Shown piece by piece: positions 1 to 6,467 of a stretch of DNA of 64,000 bases. Position 1 is the first letter of the stretch. Every line of letters starts with the position of its first letter. Location: contig JARUHJ010000001.1 of assembly GCA_029667085.1 (NCBI GenBank), positions 310,001 through 374,000 on the forward strand, in the 5' to 3' direction. The DNA is from Deltaproteobacteria bacterium IMCC39524 (GTDB lineage Bacteria > Desulfobacterota > Desulfuromonadia > Desulfuromonadales > BM103). The notes below the pieces were generated by a model. It made no database searches and was not told the DNA's origin. It saw nothing but the letters and a program-made list of their open reading frames with translations. The position numbers and the translations under genes are program-made.

Positions 1-183
1 AGCACTAGTATTGTCCTGCATTTTGATTCTTTCCATCCCCCATGGAAACCATCAAATATGATGTAAAAACTTTATCCCCCCAATAGATAAAGTCAAACGA
101 TAGCTTTTTATTTGCCTTCGTACATCGATTTGATTGTTCAAGATTGACCGTAACGTTTAATTCTCACTAACCTGACAAAAAGA

Positions 184-281
184 AAATTGTCACTCGGAAT
201 CGATCCAGGTGGCCATTACTTTGTTATCTTAATTTTAGCTATCAACAAGAAGCCGTTTTTAATCTCAGAAGTCGTGATTTA
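184..281 (+). repeat. Dispersed repeat family R, copy 1 (near complete)
   Basis: This copy consists of a degenerate hairpin whose right arm is intact (GGTGGCCAT, 208-216) and whose left arm has decayed, followed by the conserved tail: CTATCAACAAGAAGCCGTTTTT, then TCTCAGAAGTCGTGATTT ending near 281. It aligns along its whole length with the copy at 591-701. It lies just beyond the stop codon of the minus-strand gene at 293-466. Bases 1-183 hold no gene or signal I can support. Confidence 0.7.
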
Positions 282-292
282 ATAGAATAAAT

Positions 293-466
293 CTACGGGA
301 TCTTTGGCCCATCAATCGTGACGATATAGTCTCTGTTGCATGATCGGCATGTAGCTATGACGAAATTTTTGAGACGATAATCGGAACCTACAAAATAGTT
401 CAGAGATATGTCATTTTGGTGTTTGCAGTTTTCACAAGTTGAAGTTACCGATCCGACATCTAACAT
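293..466 (-). CDS. Small zinc-ribbon-like protein, 57 aa
   Basis: I do not recognise a named family. The protein carries two CxxC knuckles (CENC near residue 11 and CRSC near residue 40) about 26 residues apart, which is the spacing of a zinc ribbon, so it probably binds one zinc. There is no signal peptide or membrane segment. The start at 466 is chosen because an AAGGAG ribosome site (about 474-479) sits eight bases upstream; a longer in-frame extension has no such site. The gene stands alone and is bracketed by two copies of dispersed repeat family R. Function is unknown; nucleic-acid or protein binding would be typical of such ribbons. Confidence 0.6.
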   Translation of the reverse strand: MLDVGSVTSTCENCKHQNDISLNYFVGSDYRLKNFVIATCRSCNRDYIVTIDGPKIP

Positions 467-590
467 GTTTCTTCTCCTTTTGAGAGTACGATCTGACAGT
501 AGCAAATAGGTGCTCAAAAAAACCTCACAAATGGCTGATTGTTAAGGAGAAATAATAGTTTTTTAATTTAATGTACTAACACCTACTGAC

Positions 591-701
591 AATCATGGCC
601 ACCAAGGATCGAACCCTGGTGGCCATGATTTTGTGGACTATTTAGTTTCCTGAATACCTCTATCAATAAGAGCCGTTTTTCGTCTCCGAAGTTGTGATTT
701 A
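591..701 (+). repeat. Dispersed repeat family R, copy 2 (best preserved)
   Basis: A perfect 14-base inverted repeat (AATCATGGCCACCA at 591-604, TGGTGGCCATGATT at 617-630) encloses a loop reading AGGATCGAACCC. It is followed by TTTGTGG and the tail CCTCTATCAATAAGAGCCG...GAAGTTGTGATTT. The loop and right arm (603-624) are identical over 22 bases to 42541-42562. The gap 467-785 otherwise holds only the ribosome site for the next gene. The loop resembles a tRNA T-arm read on the minus strand, but no tRNA can be folded around it. Confidence 0.8.
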
Positions 702-785
702 TTGCCCCTGTATCTAGTAACTTTGGGACGATTCAAACCGCTACTTTGCAAGCGCCAGCTCCAAAAAGCCAAGGAACTGCTATAA

Positions 786-1667
786 TTGACTGTCTACACC
801 GGCCGGCGACCATTTGACATCAAGTCGAATGGACCGGCCGCCTGGCAAAGGCTCTATATGAACCGTCTGCAGCTCATGGAGATCGAAGACCAATCCTGGT
901 GCCCCGCAGCCCTGCGTAACGGGACGACTGATTTCCTGCAGACGGTGATGGCCTTGGCTGATCCCTATGCGCCAGTGCGGCCTTTGCTGCTTGAGGCCCT
1001 CAAGCGCTGTGGCACGCGGCGGATCATTGATCTCTGCTCAGGTGGCAGTGGCCCCTGGCAACGCTTTTTCCCGTCGCTCCAGCAGGCTTTGGGGCTACCG
1101 CTGCAGCTTTCGTTGACGGACCTGTACCCTAATCCCCATGCGGGCATGGAGCTCCAGCGGCAGTATCCGCAACAGGTCGGCTGGTGGCCCGAACCGGTCG
1201 ATGCACAAAGGCCACCGGAACAACTGCGGGGGTTTTACACGCTCTTTACCTCGGGGCACCATTTCAGTCCTGAGGCGCTGGGACGCATCCTGCGGCAGGC
1301 TGTGGAGAAAGGGCAGGGGATTGCACTGTTTGAATTGAGCCACAGGTCGTTTCTGGCTCTGTTTCTGGTGTTGCTGACGCCCCTGGCCGTGTTGCTGGTG
1401 ATCCCGTTCTGCCGGCCTGTTCGCCTGTCATGCCTGTTCTGGGTCTACCTGGTTCCGCTGGTACCGTTGCTGGCTCTGTTTGACGGAATTGTTTCCTGTC
1501 TTCGCACCTACAAGCCCGAAGAACTGCGCGGCATTGTCGCTCGTCTTGGGGAGAGTGGCTACAATTGGCAGATCGGCGAACAGCCCTCCGACCGCGGGCT
1601 GCCCCCGCTCACCTACCTGATCGGCATTCCCCGCAGCGACCAACCAACCGAAAGGCCTGGTTCATAA
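786..1667 (+). CDS. Class I SAM methyltransferase-like protein with membrane segments
   Basis: The first half resembles a class I S-adenosylmethionine-dependent methyltransferase: a motif I-like glycine-rich turn (IIDLCSGGSGPW, about residues 79-90) and an acidic LTDLYP motif about 30 residues later. The segment around residues 185-240 contains two strongly hydrophobic stretches that look like membrane helices, so the enzyme is probably anchored in the inner membrane. The substrate cannot be told. A TTG start at 786 with AAGGAA nine bases upstream is preferred; the first ATG (858) would remove conserved-looking sequence. It is a single gene, followed by a start-stop element and a terminator. 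It could be a catalytically inactive relative. Confidence 0.7.
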   Translation: MTVYTGRRPFDIKSNGPAAWQRLYMNRLQLMEIEDQSWCPAALRNGTTDFLQTVMALADPYAPVRPLLLEALKRCGTRRIIDLCSGGSGPWQRFFPSLQQALGLPLQLSLTDLYPNPHAGMELQRQYPQQVGWWPEPVDAQRPPEQLRGFYTLFTSGHHFSPEALGRILRQAVEKGQGIALFELSHRSFLALFLVLLTPLAVLLVIPFCRPVRLSCLFWVYLVPLVPLLALFDGIVSCLRTYKPEELRGIVARLGESGYNWQIGEQPSDRGLPPLTYLIGIPRSDQPTERPGS

Positions 1668-1801
1668 CCCAGATCCGGCTTCATCAGCGCGAAACAATCG
1701 TCCCCGCCCACGGCTATCCACAGTCCTTTCCTCCAGGATGTTTCCAATTGGCCTGTATCCTGAGTTGCCTGACAAACAGTCATGACCACCCCGACAGATT
1801 C

Positions 1802-1819
1802 AGGAGGCCTGTAATGTAA
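1802..1819 (+). other. Shine-Dalgarno followed by AUG-UAA start-stop
   Basis: A perfect AGGAGG (1802-1807) is followed six bases later by ATG (1814-1816) and immediately by TAA (1817-1819), one base before a terminator hairpin. It is either the relic of a deleted gene or a minimal start-stop ribosome trap. No coding capacity remains. Confidence 0.5.
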
Positions 1820-1858
1820 GAAAGCCTTCGATCCGGAGATTGAAGGCTTTCGTGTTTT
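1820..1858 (+). terminator. Rho-independent terminator after the methyltransferase gene
   Basis: The inverted repeat GAAAGCCTTC (1820-1829) / GAAGGCTTTC (1842-1851) is perfect over ten bases and followed by GTGTTTT. It would end transcripts from the gene at 786-1667. Confidence 0.75.
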
Positions 1859-1910
1859 ATAAATGGTGATAATTAGGAAAGACTCCCCGTTGTCCAGAAG
1901 TCGTATTGCT

Positions 1911-1991
1911 AACCATTCATCCCTTCAACACAGAAGTCACGAAACACAAGTGACTCTGGAACCAGCTATCAGCCGTTCATGATGAATGGTT
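1911..1991. other. Inverted-repeat structured region in gap 1668-2013
   Basis: AACCATTCATC (1911-1921) and GATGAATGGTT (1981-1991) form a perfect 11-base inverted repeat enclosing smaller ones (AGTCAC/GTGACT). An 11-base direct repeat GCCGTTCATGA occurs at about 1972 and 2028. It lies 3' of the minus-strand gene at 2014-2253 and could fold in its trailer. No other gene is seen in this gap. Confidence 0.4.
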
Positions 1992-2013
1992 TTGTGCTTG
2001 ATGTGTCAGTGGC

Positions 2014-2253
2014 TCAGTTGATAGCCCGCCGTTCATGACCGTTGAACAGGTGTGAGGCCTCACGTCTTGACTTGACTCGAATCGGATCTACTCCAACCGC
2101 GACCCAACCAGATTCTCTTCTGAATTTTATCACGCGATTGTTTTCGAGGAGGACGTCGAGAACTTGTGGAGTAAAATGGTGATGAGTGCCATCGCTCATG
2201 ATGACTTCGATAGGATTCTGTCCCGCTCTTCTTAGGCCTCTTCGCTCAGGCAT
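2014..2253 (-). CDS. GSU3473 family small protein, 79 aa
   Basis: The core (EVIMSDGTHHHFTPQVLDVL, then a stretch ending RRESGWVAVGVDPIR) matches what I remember of the GSU3473 family, short proteins of unknown function found mainly in Geobacter and relatives. The family signature is a D-G-x-H segment followed by FRRSSGWVxxGxDPxR. There is no signal peptide or membrane segment. The start at 2253 has GGAGG five bases upstream. Residues 1-13 are basic and probably flexible. It is a single gene. Its presence is one of the better pointers to a Desulfuromonadales-type host. Function is unknown. Confidence 0.75.
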   Translation of the reverse strand: MPERRGLRRAGQNPIEVIMSDGTHHHFTPQVLDVLLENNRVIKFRRESGWVAVGVDPIRVKSRREASHLFNGHERRAIN

Positions 2254-2440
2254 ATACGCCTCCTTGAAAAAAGGTCATTGCAGACTTCTAACCGAAACAA
2301 GGGAAAAACTTGAAGTGGATTGTATCTAAAATCAACTTACATATCTCAAGCTATCAGAAGCGCATATAGATGAAAACATCTTTTTTCATTTATGATGTGC
2401 CGGCTGTCCTGGGAGAGATTCTTCCAAAGTGACTGATAAG

Positions 2441-2476
2441 AAAAAAGCCCCGTAACAAGGAGGGGAGTTACGGGGC
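2441..2476 (-). terminator. Strong minus-strand terminator hairpin
   Basis: GCCCCGTAAC (2447-2456) / GTTACGGGGC (2467-2476) is a perfect ten-base stem; on the minus strand it is followed by TTTTTT. The plus-strand loop is AAGGAGGGGA. It lies downstream of the minus-strand gene at 2617-2859. Shape, loop and flank resemble the hairpin at 42399-42426. The rest of 2254-2616 holds only a partial family R tail. Confidence 0.75.
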
Positions 2477-2569
2477 AATAGGGTTTAATCAGGCAGGCAG
2501 TAAACGCCTACCTGTTCGTATTATACTAGAATGCTCATAAGGTGGTCAACTAGAGGTCAAATGCCTGAG

Positions 2570-2616
2570 TGATAGAGTTCGATAAGAAGCTGATTTTGCC
2601 TCAGAAGTCGTGATTT
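2570..2616 (+). repeat. Dispersed repeat family R, copy 3 (tail fragment)
   Basis: The sequence GATAAGAAGCTGATTTTGCC followed by TCAGAAGTCGTGATTT (ending 2616) matches the tails of copies 1 and 2. The hairpin half is missing or decayed to GGTGGTCAAC near 2541. The fragment abuts the stop codon of the gene at 2617. Confidence 0.55.
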
Positions 2617-2859
2617 CTAGGAGACCCTGTATATAACAACAGTCGTAGACGCTAGAAATATCCAGTGCAGGTAATCAACCCTATTCCTCTTCCTTTTTGG
2701 CAATCGCATATAATACAGGAGGGCAAATGGCGGACAACACAAAAACAGGAGCGCCTCAAAGCCTTTTGCTCTGGAATCATCCCTTGCCATGATCGCCATC
2801 CAGACATGGGTGAAAATCATAACCACTCCAGCCATTAAAGTCATTGGATCTTCAACCAT
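2617..2859 (-). CDS. Small membrane protein, 80 aa
   Basis: No family is recognised. Three hydrophobic stretches are visible (roughly residues 8-24, 33-50 and 64-79), separated by a charged DDSRAKG segment and a very basic LPKRKRNR loop. This suggests a small inner-membrane protein with positive loops on the cytoplasmic side. Neither ATG (2859 or 2844) has a strong ribosome site, so the start is uncertain. It stands alone, and a strong terminator lies about 140 bases beyond its stop. Confidence 0.45.
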   Translation of the reverse strand: MVEDPMTLMAGVVMIFTHVWMAIMARDDSRAKGFEALLFLCCPPFALLYYMRLPKRKRNRVDYLHWIFLASTTVVIYRVS

Positions 2860-3098
2860 GTGAAGGCACTCTGAAGGAAATATTGGTCATAGACAAAATC
2901 ATTTTAGTCCTAAAAACTCCACCGCTGACACACTTTAAAATTCTCAGAAATCCTCTCACATTGATTTGATGCAGTCAAACTAACAGAAATGCGAAAATCT
3001 TGCTGACACGGAGGGTGTGAGTTATGAGAAAGATGTTCCTGCAACCTCAACAGCAAGTTTTGGCGGTGCTTGGTTAGACTCGTTTATGGTAATTCAGC

Positions 3099-3851
3099 TC
3101 ATCTTCTTCGCGGTGGCCAAATGCCCTTAAGTTCGTCAGCCAAGTGATCCAAGTCAGGAAAGATGTCGCCCTTCCTGAAGCCGCAGACATCAATCGCATG
3201 GGCCATGGAGCGAACGGCATCAGAGGGAATACACATCGCAGTAAGAAACTTATTGTACGTCTCATGCGTGTCGAGAGGACCATCGAAAGAGTGAATCGTA
3301 AAGCACGCCTGCTGGACGGACATACGCATGTCGGTTTCAGCAGCCATGACAGAAAGAACCTTCTGGTTTTCAGAAGACTTGTCCGTGAATGCGGCAGCAA
3401 CCATTCCGTGACACATCTTCGCGTCGAGTGATGGTGTGATGGCTTTGCCTGTCTCGTGTTCGTTAAGCGCATGTGGATCAAGGATCCATATCACGGCATC
3501 CTCAGCGGAGACATGGGGATTATATATGTAGTCCTCCAGGGCGAAGTAGAGAGCAACCAGCGGGGATCGCGACCAATCGAGCAATCGTGTGGGAAGCCGG
3601 TAATGTTGCATCAGGCTCAACCACGATGCTACATCGTCATAACGGGGTACGCCAGAATGCTTCGTGCCTGCTCGTGCACAAAATCGATTTGTGAAGTTGC
3701 GTTCATCGTCATGGTCGTAGTCCCGCCAGATAGCTGGTTGGACATGCCATTTGCTCGAGCGATGGCCTCGGAACCAGAGGATACGCCTCTGTTCTCCTGT
3801 GAGTTCTGCCACCTCATCGATCAGTTTCCCCAGGGTTCGTATACCACTCAT
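3099..3851 (-). CDS. FRG domain-containing protein, 250 aa
   Basis: The protein carries the FRG domain, named for its F/Y-R-G motif: WFRGHRSSKWHVQPAIWR near residues 26-43, then QHYRLPTRLLDWSRSPLVAL near 82-101 with the typical QHYGLPTRLLDWT-type signature. FRG proteins are usually single-domain, cytoplasmic and of uncertain biochemistry, and many sit near phage-defence or toxin genes. Here it is an orphan with no partner gene beside it. The ATG at 3851 has GGAGG five bases upstream; an upstream TTG is less likely. The C terminus ends with a basic PPRRR tail. The family call is confident; the function is not known. Confidence 0.85.
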   Translation of the reverse strand: MSGIRTLGKLIDEVAELTGEQRRILWFRGHRSSKWHVQPAIWRDYDHDDERNFTNRFCARAGTKHSGVPRYDDVASWLSLMQHYRLPTRLLDWSRSPLVALYFALEDYIYNPHVSAEDAVIWILDPHALNEHETGKAITPSLDAKMCHGMVAAAFTDKSSENQKVLSVMAAETDMRMSVQQACFTIHSFDGPLDTHETYNKFLTAMCIPSDAVRSMAHAIDVCGFRKGDIFPDLDHLADELKGIWPPRRR

Positions 3852-3987
3852 GGAGGCCTCCACGTTCAAGAGCTATCCTGTGAAATTGGTTTATCAAAGA
3901 TATTGAACCTGAAGAGCGTTCAATGAGACGGTTGTCTTCATCTTGGGAATCGTAAATCTGAGGGTTTTGTTTGGACAATCTCTTGTT

Positions 3988-4365
3988 CTACAGATTGTGA
4001 CACGAATTACATAAGGCACTTCCTCGATTGTCAATTACAAGAATTTGACCGTCATGTGGATCCAAGCCGTGACAGGTAGCACAAGTTATTTTACCTTCCA
4101 CCAAAACTAGCTCTGGTGGAAGAAAAGACGCCCTGCGAAACTTCTCGCCAGCTTCAATATCGTCTTCATAAGGTCTGCCTGTGATATGCCCACCATGAAA
4201 TCTATTTTTCGGTTCATCTATATCCTCGTGGCAGGACAAGCATTCAGACGAAAGCTGGTCAAGCTCAAGAGCGGCAGGCCTGGCTTCAGCTTCAGCCTCC
4301 AAAGCGAATACGCCGACAGAAGATATTAGTATCAGAAGCAGAATAATGGATCGAACCGCAAACAT
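3988..4365 (-). CDS. Exported triheme c-type cytochrome, 125 aa
   Basis: Three CxxCH haem c attachment motifs are present at about residues 42-46 (CLSCH), 95-99 (CATCH) and 119-123 (CNSCH). An N-terminal hydrophobic signal peptide (residues 1-25) ends in small residues. The product should be a periplasmic electron carrier of the doubled-CxxCH type; several histidines between motifs 1 and 2 (HGGH) could act as distal ligands. The start at 4365 has a GGGGGG purine run five bases upstream; an upstream ATG would add a non-signal extension. It is a single gene. No matching oxidoreductase lies beside it, so its redox partner is unknown. Confidence 0.88.
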   Translation of the reverse strand: MFAVRSIILLLILISSVGVFALEAEAEARPAALELDQLSSECLSCHEDIDEPKNRFHGGHITGRPYEDDIEAGEKFRRASFLPPELVLVEGKITCATCHGLDPHDGQILVIDNRGSALCNSCHNL

Positions 4366-4461
4366 ATTACCCCCCAACTTACTACTCTTTTGAAAATGAT
4401 AGCGCAACTCGTCAAGATGTCATCATTTGGTAAACTTTTTAAGAAAACTAAACGAAAAGAA

Positions 4462-4541
4462 ATGGCCACCCAGATTTGACCCAGGTGGCCATGATTTTGT
4501 GTGTTAGAGGTCTTATTTAATGTCTCTGTCAATAAAAATGT
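4462..4541 (+). repeat. Dispersed repeat family R, copy 4
   Basis: The hairpin ATGGCCACC (4462-4470) / GGTGGCCAT (4484-4492) is followed by GATTTTGTGTG and a shortened tail (CTCTGTCAATAAAAATG, ending about 4541). The loop reads CAGATTTGACCCA. It lies between two minus-strand genes. Confidence 0.7.
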
Positions 4542-4626
4542 TGCAAAGAGAAATATTAGAACTGGACCTCCGAGGGGGCGAAATTTCCATGATCAAGTCA
4601 ATCAACTCAGAACGCGAACAGAGCCA

Positions 4627-4667
4627 AATGAAAAGGGCGCTTTCCGTTAAGGAGCGCCCTTTTCATT
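4627..4667. terminator. Bidirectional terminator after the RRM gene
   Basis: A perfect 15-base inverted repeat (AATGAAAAGGGCGCT at 4627-4641, AGCGCCCTTTTCATT at 4653-4667) gives a GC-rich stem flanked by A and T runs, so it can work on either strand. It lies 11 bases beyond the stop of the minus-strand gene at 4679-5017. Confidence 0.85.
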
Positions 4668-4678
4668 GCCAGTGCAAT

Positions 4679-5017
4679 CTATTTGCGACGTTTGGGTGGG
4701 CGACGTGATCTTTGTGGTTTTTTAGTCGCCGGTTTTGTCGCCGGGGTCGCAGTTCTTCTTGGCAAAGCTTCGGTAACACTGATGATGCGTTTATGCAGGG
4801 AGACGCCGTCGATTGTGTTGATGGCGTCTTTTGCTTCTGCTGCTGTTGTCATGTGGACAAAGGCACAGCCTTTGAATAATCCTGACTTCTCATCGGTGAC
4901 CATATGAATGGAACGGACCTTGCCGCAGAGGGAAAAGAGTTTGTGTAAATCCTCTTCCTCTGCTTCGAAGGGAATGTCTGCTACGTACAGGTCTTTGCTG
5001 GTCAAAGGCTTTTTCAT
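4679..5017 (-). CDS. RRM-type RNA-binding protein, 112 aa
   Basis: A single RNA recognition motif fills residues 8-85. RNP2 is LYVADIPF and RNP1 is KGCAFVHM, with the second aromatic replaced by V and H, so RNA stacking may be weaker than in canonical RRMs. The C-terminal 25 residues are a low-complexity tail rich in K, R, P, T and A that probably adds nonspecific RNA affinity. Short bacterial RRM proteins of this design occur in cyanobacteria and deltaproteobacteria and are often linked to cold or stress. It is a single gene with its own terminator; a heptamer tandem array starts 29 bases upstream of its start codon and may lie in its promoter or leader. Confidence 0.88.
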   Translation of the reverse strand: MKKPLTSKDLYVADIPFEAEEEDLHKLFSLCGKVRSIHMVTDEKSGLFKGCAFVHMTTAAEAKDAINTIDGVSLHKRIISVTEALPRRTATPATKPATKKPQRSRRPPKRRK

Positions 5018-5045
5018 GCGTTTATAGCTCCAGTGGGGCAGTTGT

Positions 5046-5129
5046 CAGTAATCAGTAATCAGTAATCAGTAATCAGTAATCAGTAATCAGTGAACAGTGA
5101 ACAGTGAACAGTGAACAGTGAACAGTGAA
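5046..5129. repeat. Heptamer tandem array, 6x CAGTAAT then 6x CAGTGAA
   Basis: Twelve uninterrupted seven-base units occupy exactly 84 bases: six CAGTAAT (5046-5087), then six CAGTGAA (5088-5129). The two unit types differ at two positions. The array fills the intergenic gap between the minus-strand genes at 4679 and 5134. Confidence 0.95.
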
Positions 5130-5133
5130 CAGG

Positions 5134-5493
5134 TTAGGTTTTATCTTTTACAAATGCTTTGCACCCCGTTGACTCGGCGTGGCTCTGATGCTCTGGGTAG
5201 GCCCGGCAATGGTCGGGTTTTACCTCTTCTATACCACACAGATGGCCTTTTTGATCGAGTCGGTCGATAAGCCAGGGGCAACGTTCGACATCGTCTCCTG
5301 ATTCAGGGTCCACCCAGGCCGTGTGAAGTTTGTTCGTTGGTCCCAAATCGAGGGTCTTGACCCAGGCCAGGATGTCATCGCGACCAGACTGGCGCCAACG
5401 CTCCAGGTCTTCATCACTGACGCAACCATTGTATGCGTCGATGAGAGTAAGGCAACATTGACCGCAGCAGCGGCAGTTGAAGGTTGAGTCCAT
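5134..5493 (-). CDS. YkgJ-family cysteine-cluster protein, 119 aa
   Basis: The N terminus carries CRCCGQCC (residues 7-14), the hallmark of the YkgJ/CxxCxxCC family of putative zinc- or iron-sulfur-binding proteins. Further conserved cysteines follow in ERCPWL and HLCGIEEVKPDHCRAYP. The family function is unsettled. There is no signal peptide. The ATG at 5493 is preferred because AGGAAA lies five bases upstream; upstream ATGs would add a hydrophobic extension without a ribosome site. It is transcribed towards the RRM gene, with a heptamer repeat array between them. Confidence 0.82.
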   Translation of the reverse strand: MDSTFNCRCCGQCCLTLIDAYNGCVSDEDLERWRQSGRDDILAWVKTLDLGPTNKLHTAWVDPESGDDVERCPWLIDRLDQKGHLCGIEEVKPDHCRAYPEHQSHAESTGCKAFVKDKT

Positions 5494-5575
5494 AGCTTTC
5501 CTGAGCATGAGAGGCGTGTTTAACCAGTATAGAACCACAGCCTTGTAATGCAAAAATAAAGCTGTGGGCTCTTTC

Positions 5576-6121
5576 TCATCCTTGAGTTTTACGTACCAGG
5601 GGGGTCACGGTAAGGGTCTGATCCTCACAACTCAACCAGATTTCGCCATCCTGAAGCGTGCATTGCAGTTGCATAGTTCGCGTCGCCAGGTTTGCCAACT
5701 CACTGCAGTTTGCTTCGGGAATTTCTATAACGGTCAAATTGTTAAAACGTTGTAGCTTGGGCGCGTTGTTCTGCCACCACAGGTCTGCGTTGCGGCCCCC
5801 ATAGATATACAGGCAAACATGCATGGCACGACTGCAGGCTTTGCGCACGCGTTTTTCGTCGGGCAGGCCGACATCTATCCATAATTCAATCTCATCACTC
5901 AGGCTTTTCTGCCAGAGGGCCGGCTCGTCATCGACACATAAGCCCTTGGTGAAGCTCAGGTGTTCATCAGCATGCAGGGCAAAGGCCAGCAATCGCACCA
6001 TCATGCGCTCGTCGGTTTCAGACGGGTGCCTGGCCAGGGTCAGCTGATGGTCGGCATAGTAGTGCCGGTTCATGTCTGATACCTGGAGATTTGCTTTGAA
6101 GATGGTGGCGCTTAGAGCCAT
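5576..6121 (-). CDS. yaeQ: YaeQ family protein, 181 aa
   Basis: The N terminus (MALSATIFKANLQVSDMNRH, then YYADHQLTLARHPSETDERM) is a close match to E. coli YaeQ (about 181 residues), and the length is identical. YaeQ adopts a PD-(D/E)xK nuclease-like fold and was once proposed as a functional analogue of RfaH, but its role is not established. It is cytoplasmic with no membrane segments. It is a monocistronic gene on the minus strand. Start at ATG 6121, followed directly by the conserved Ala-Leu-x-Ala. Confidence 0.9.
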   Translation of the reverse strand: MALSATIFKANLQVSDMNRHYYADHQLTLARHPSETDERMMVRLLAFALHADEHLSFTKGLCVDDEPALWQKSLSDEIELWIDVGLPDEKRVRKACSRAMHVCLYIYGGRNADLWWQNNAPKLQRFNNLTVIEIPEANCSELANLATRTMQLQCTLQDGEIWLSCEDQTLTVTPLVRKTQG

Positions 6122-6244
6122 TAAGGATCCTTTTGAGGGTAAACTTGAGAGAGGTTTTTCAGGCTACAATAAGAGTAACTAAAGCTTTAACAAAGATAAG
6201 CTAAGAGCTTATGAATGAAGGTGAAAATCTTTCTGGTTTTCTAA

Positions 6245-6386
6245 TTCACTCCAGTAGCTATTGTCAGGACTAATAATTCTCTTTGCTACCCGTTCGATTC
6301 TCTCACTAGAGACACAGAGGGCACAAAGCACACCTGATTGTTTTTTAGAATTCTCTGTGTCATCTGTGTCTCTGTAGCCAAAGGTT
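6245..6386. repeat. 142-bp dispersed repeat, copy 1
   Basis: This segment aligns without gaps to 26938-27079, with about 19 mismatches by eye. It starts TTCACTCCAGTAGCTATTGT and ends CCAAAGGTT. Inside, AGAGACACAGAGGGCAC and the CTCTGTGTCATCTGTGTCTC block are near-complementary and can fold. It accounts for most of the gap 6122-6467; the rest holds only a short AAGCT/AGCTT hairpin near 6200. Confidence 0.9.
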
Positions 6387-6467
6387 GTCTCTCACTATGG
6401 CCTCAGGCACCGACTTCTGGCTGCGTTCAATAATGATCGTCTCGGGTCTGTTTTTATGAAAATCATT

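Noticed and set aside
3456-3926. 156-codon plus-strand open frame opposite the FRG gene
   Set aside because: It is antisense to a well-supported FRG-domain gene and shows no domain.
5046-5129. CRISPR-like direct repeats
   Set aside because: Units are seven bases with no spacers, and no cas genes are in the window. It is a simple tandem array.
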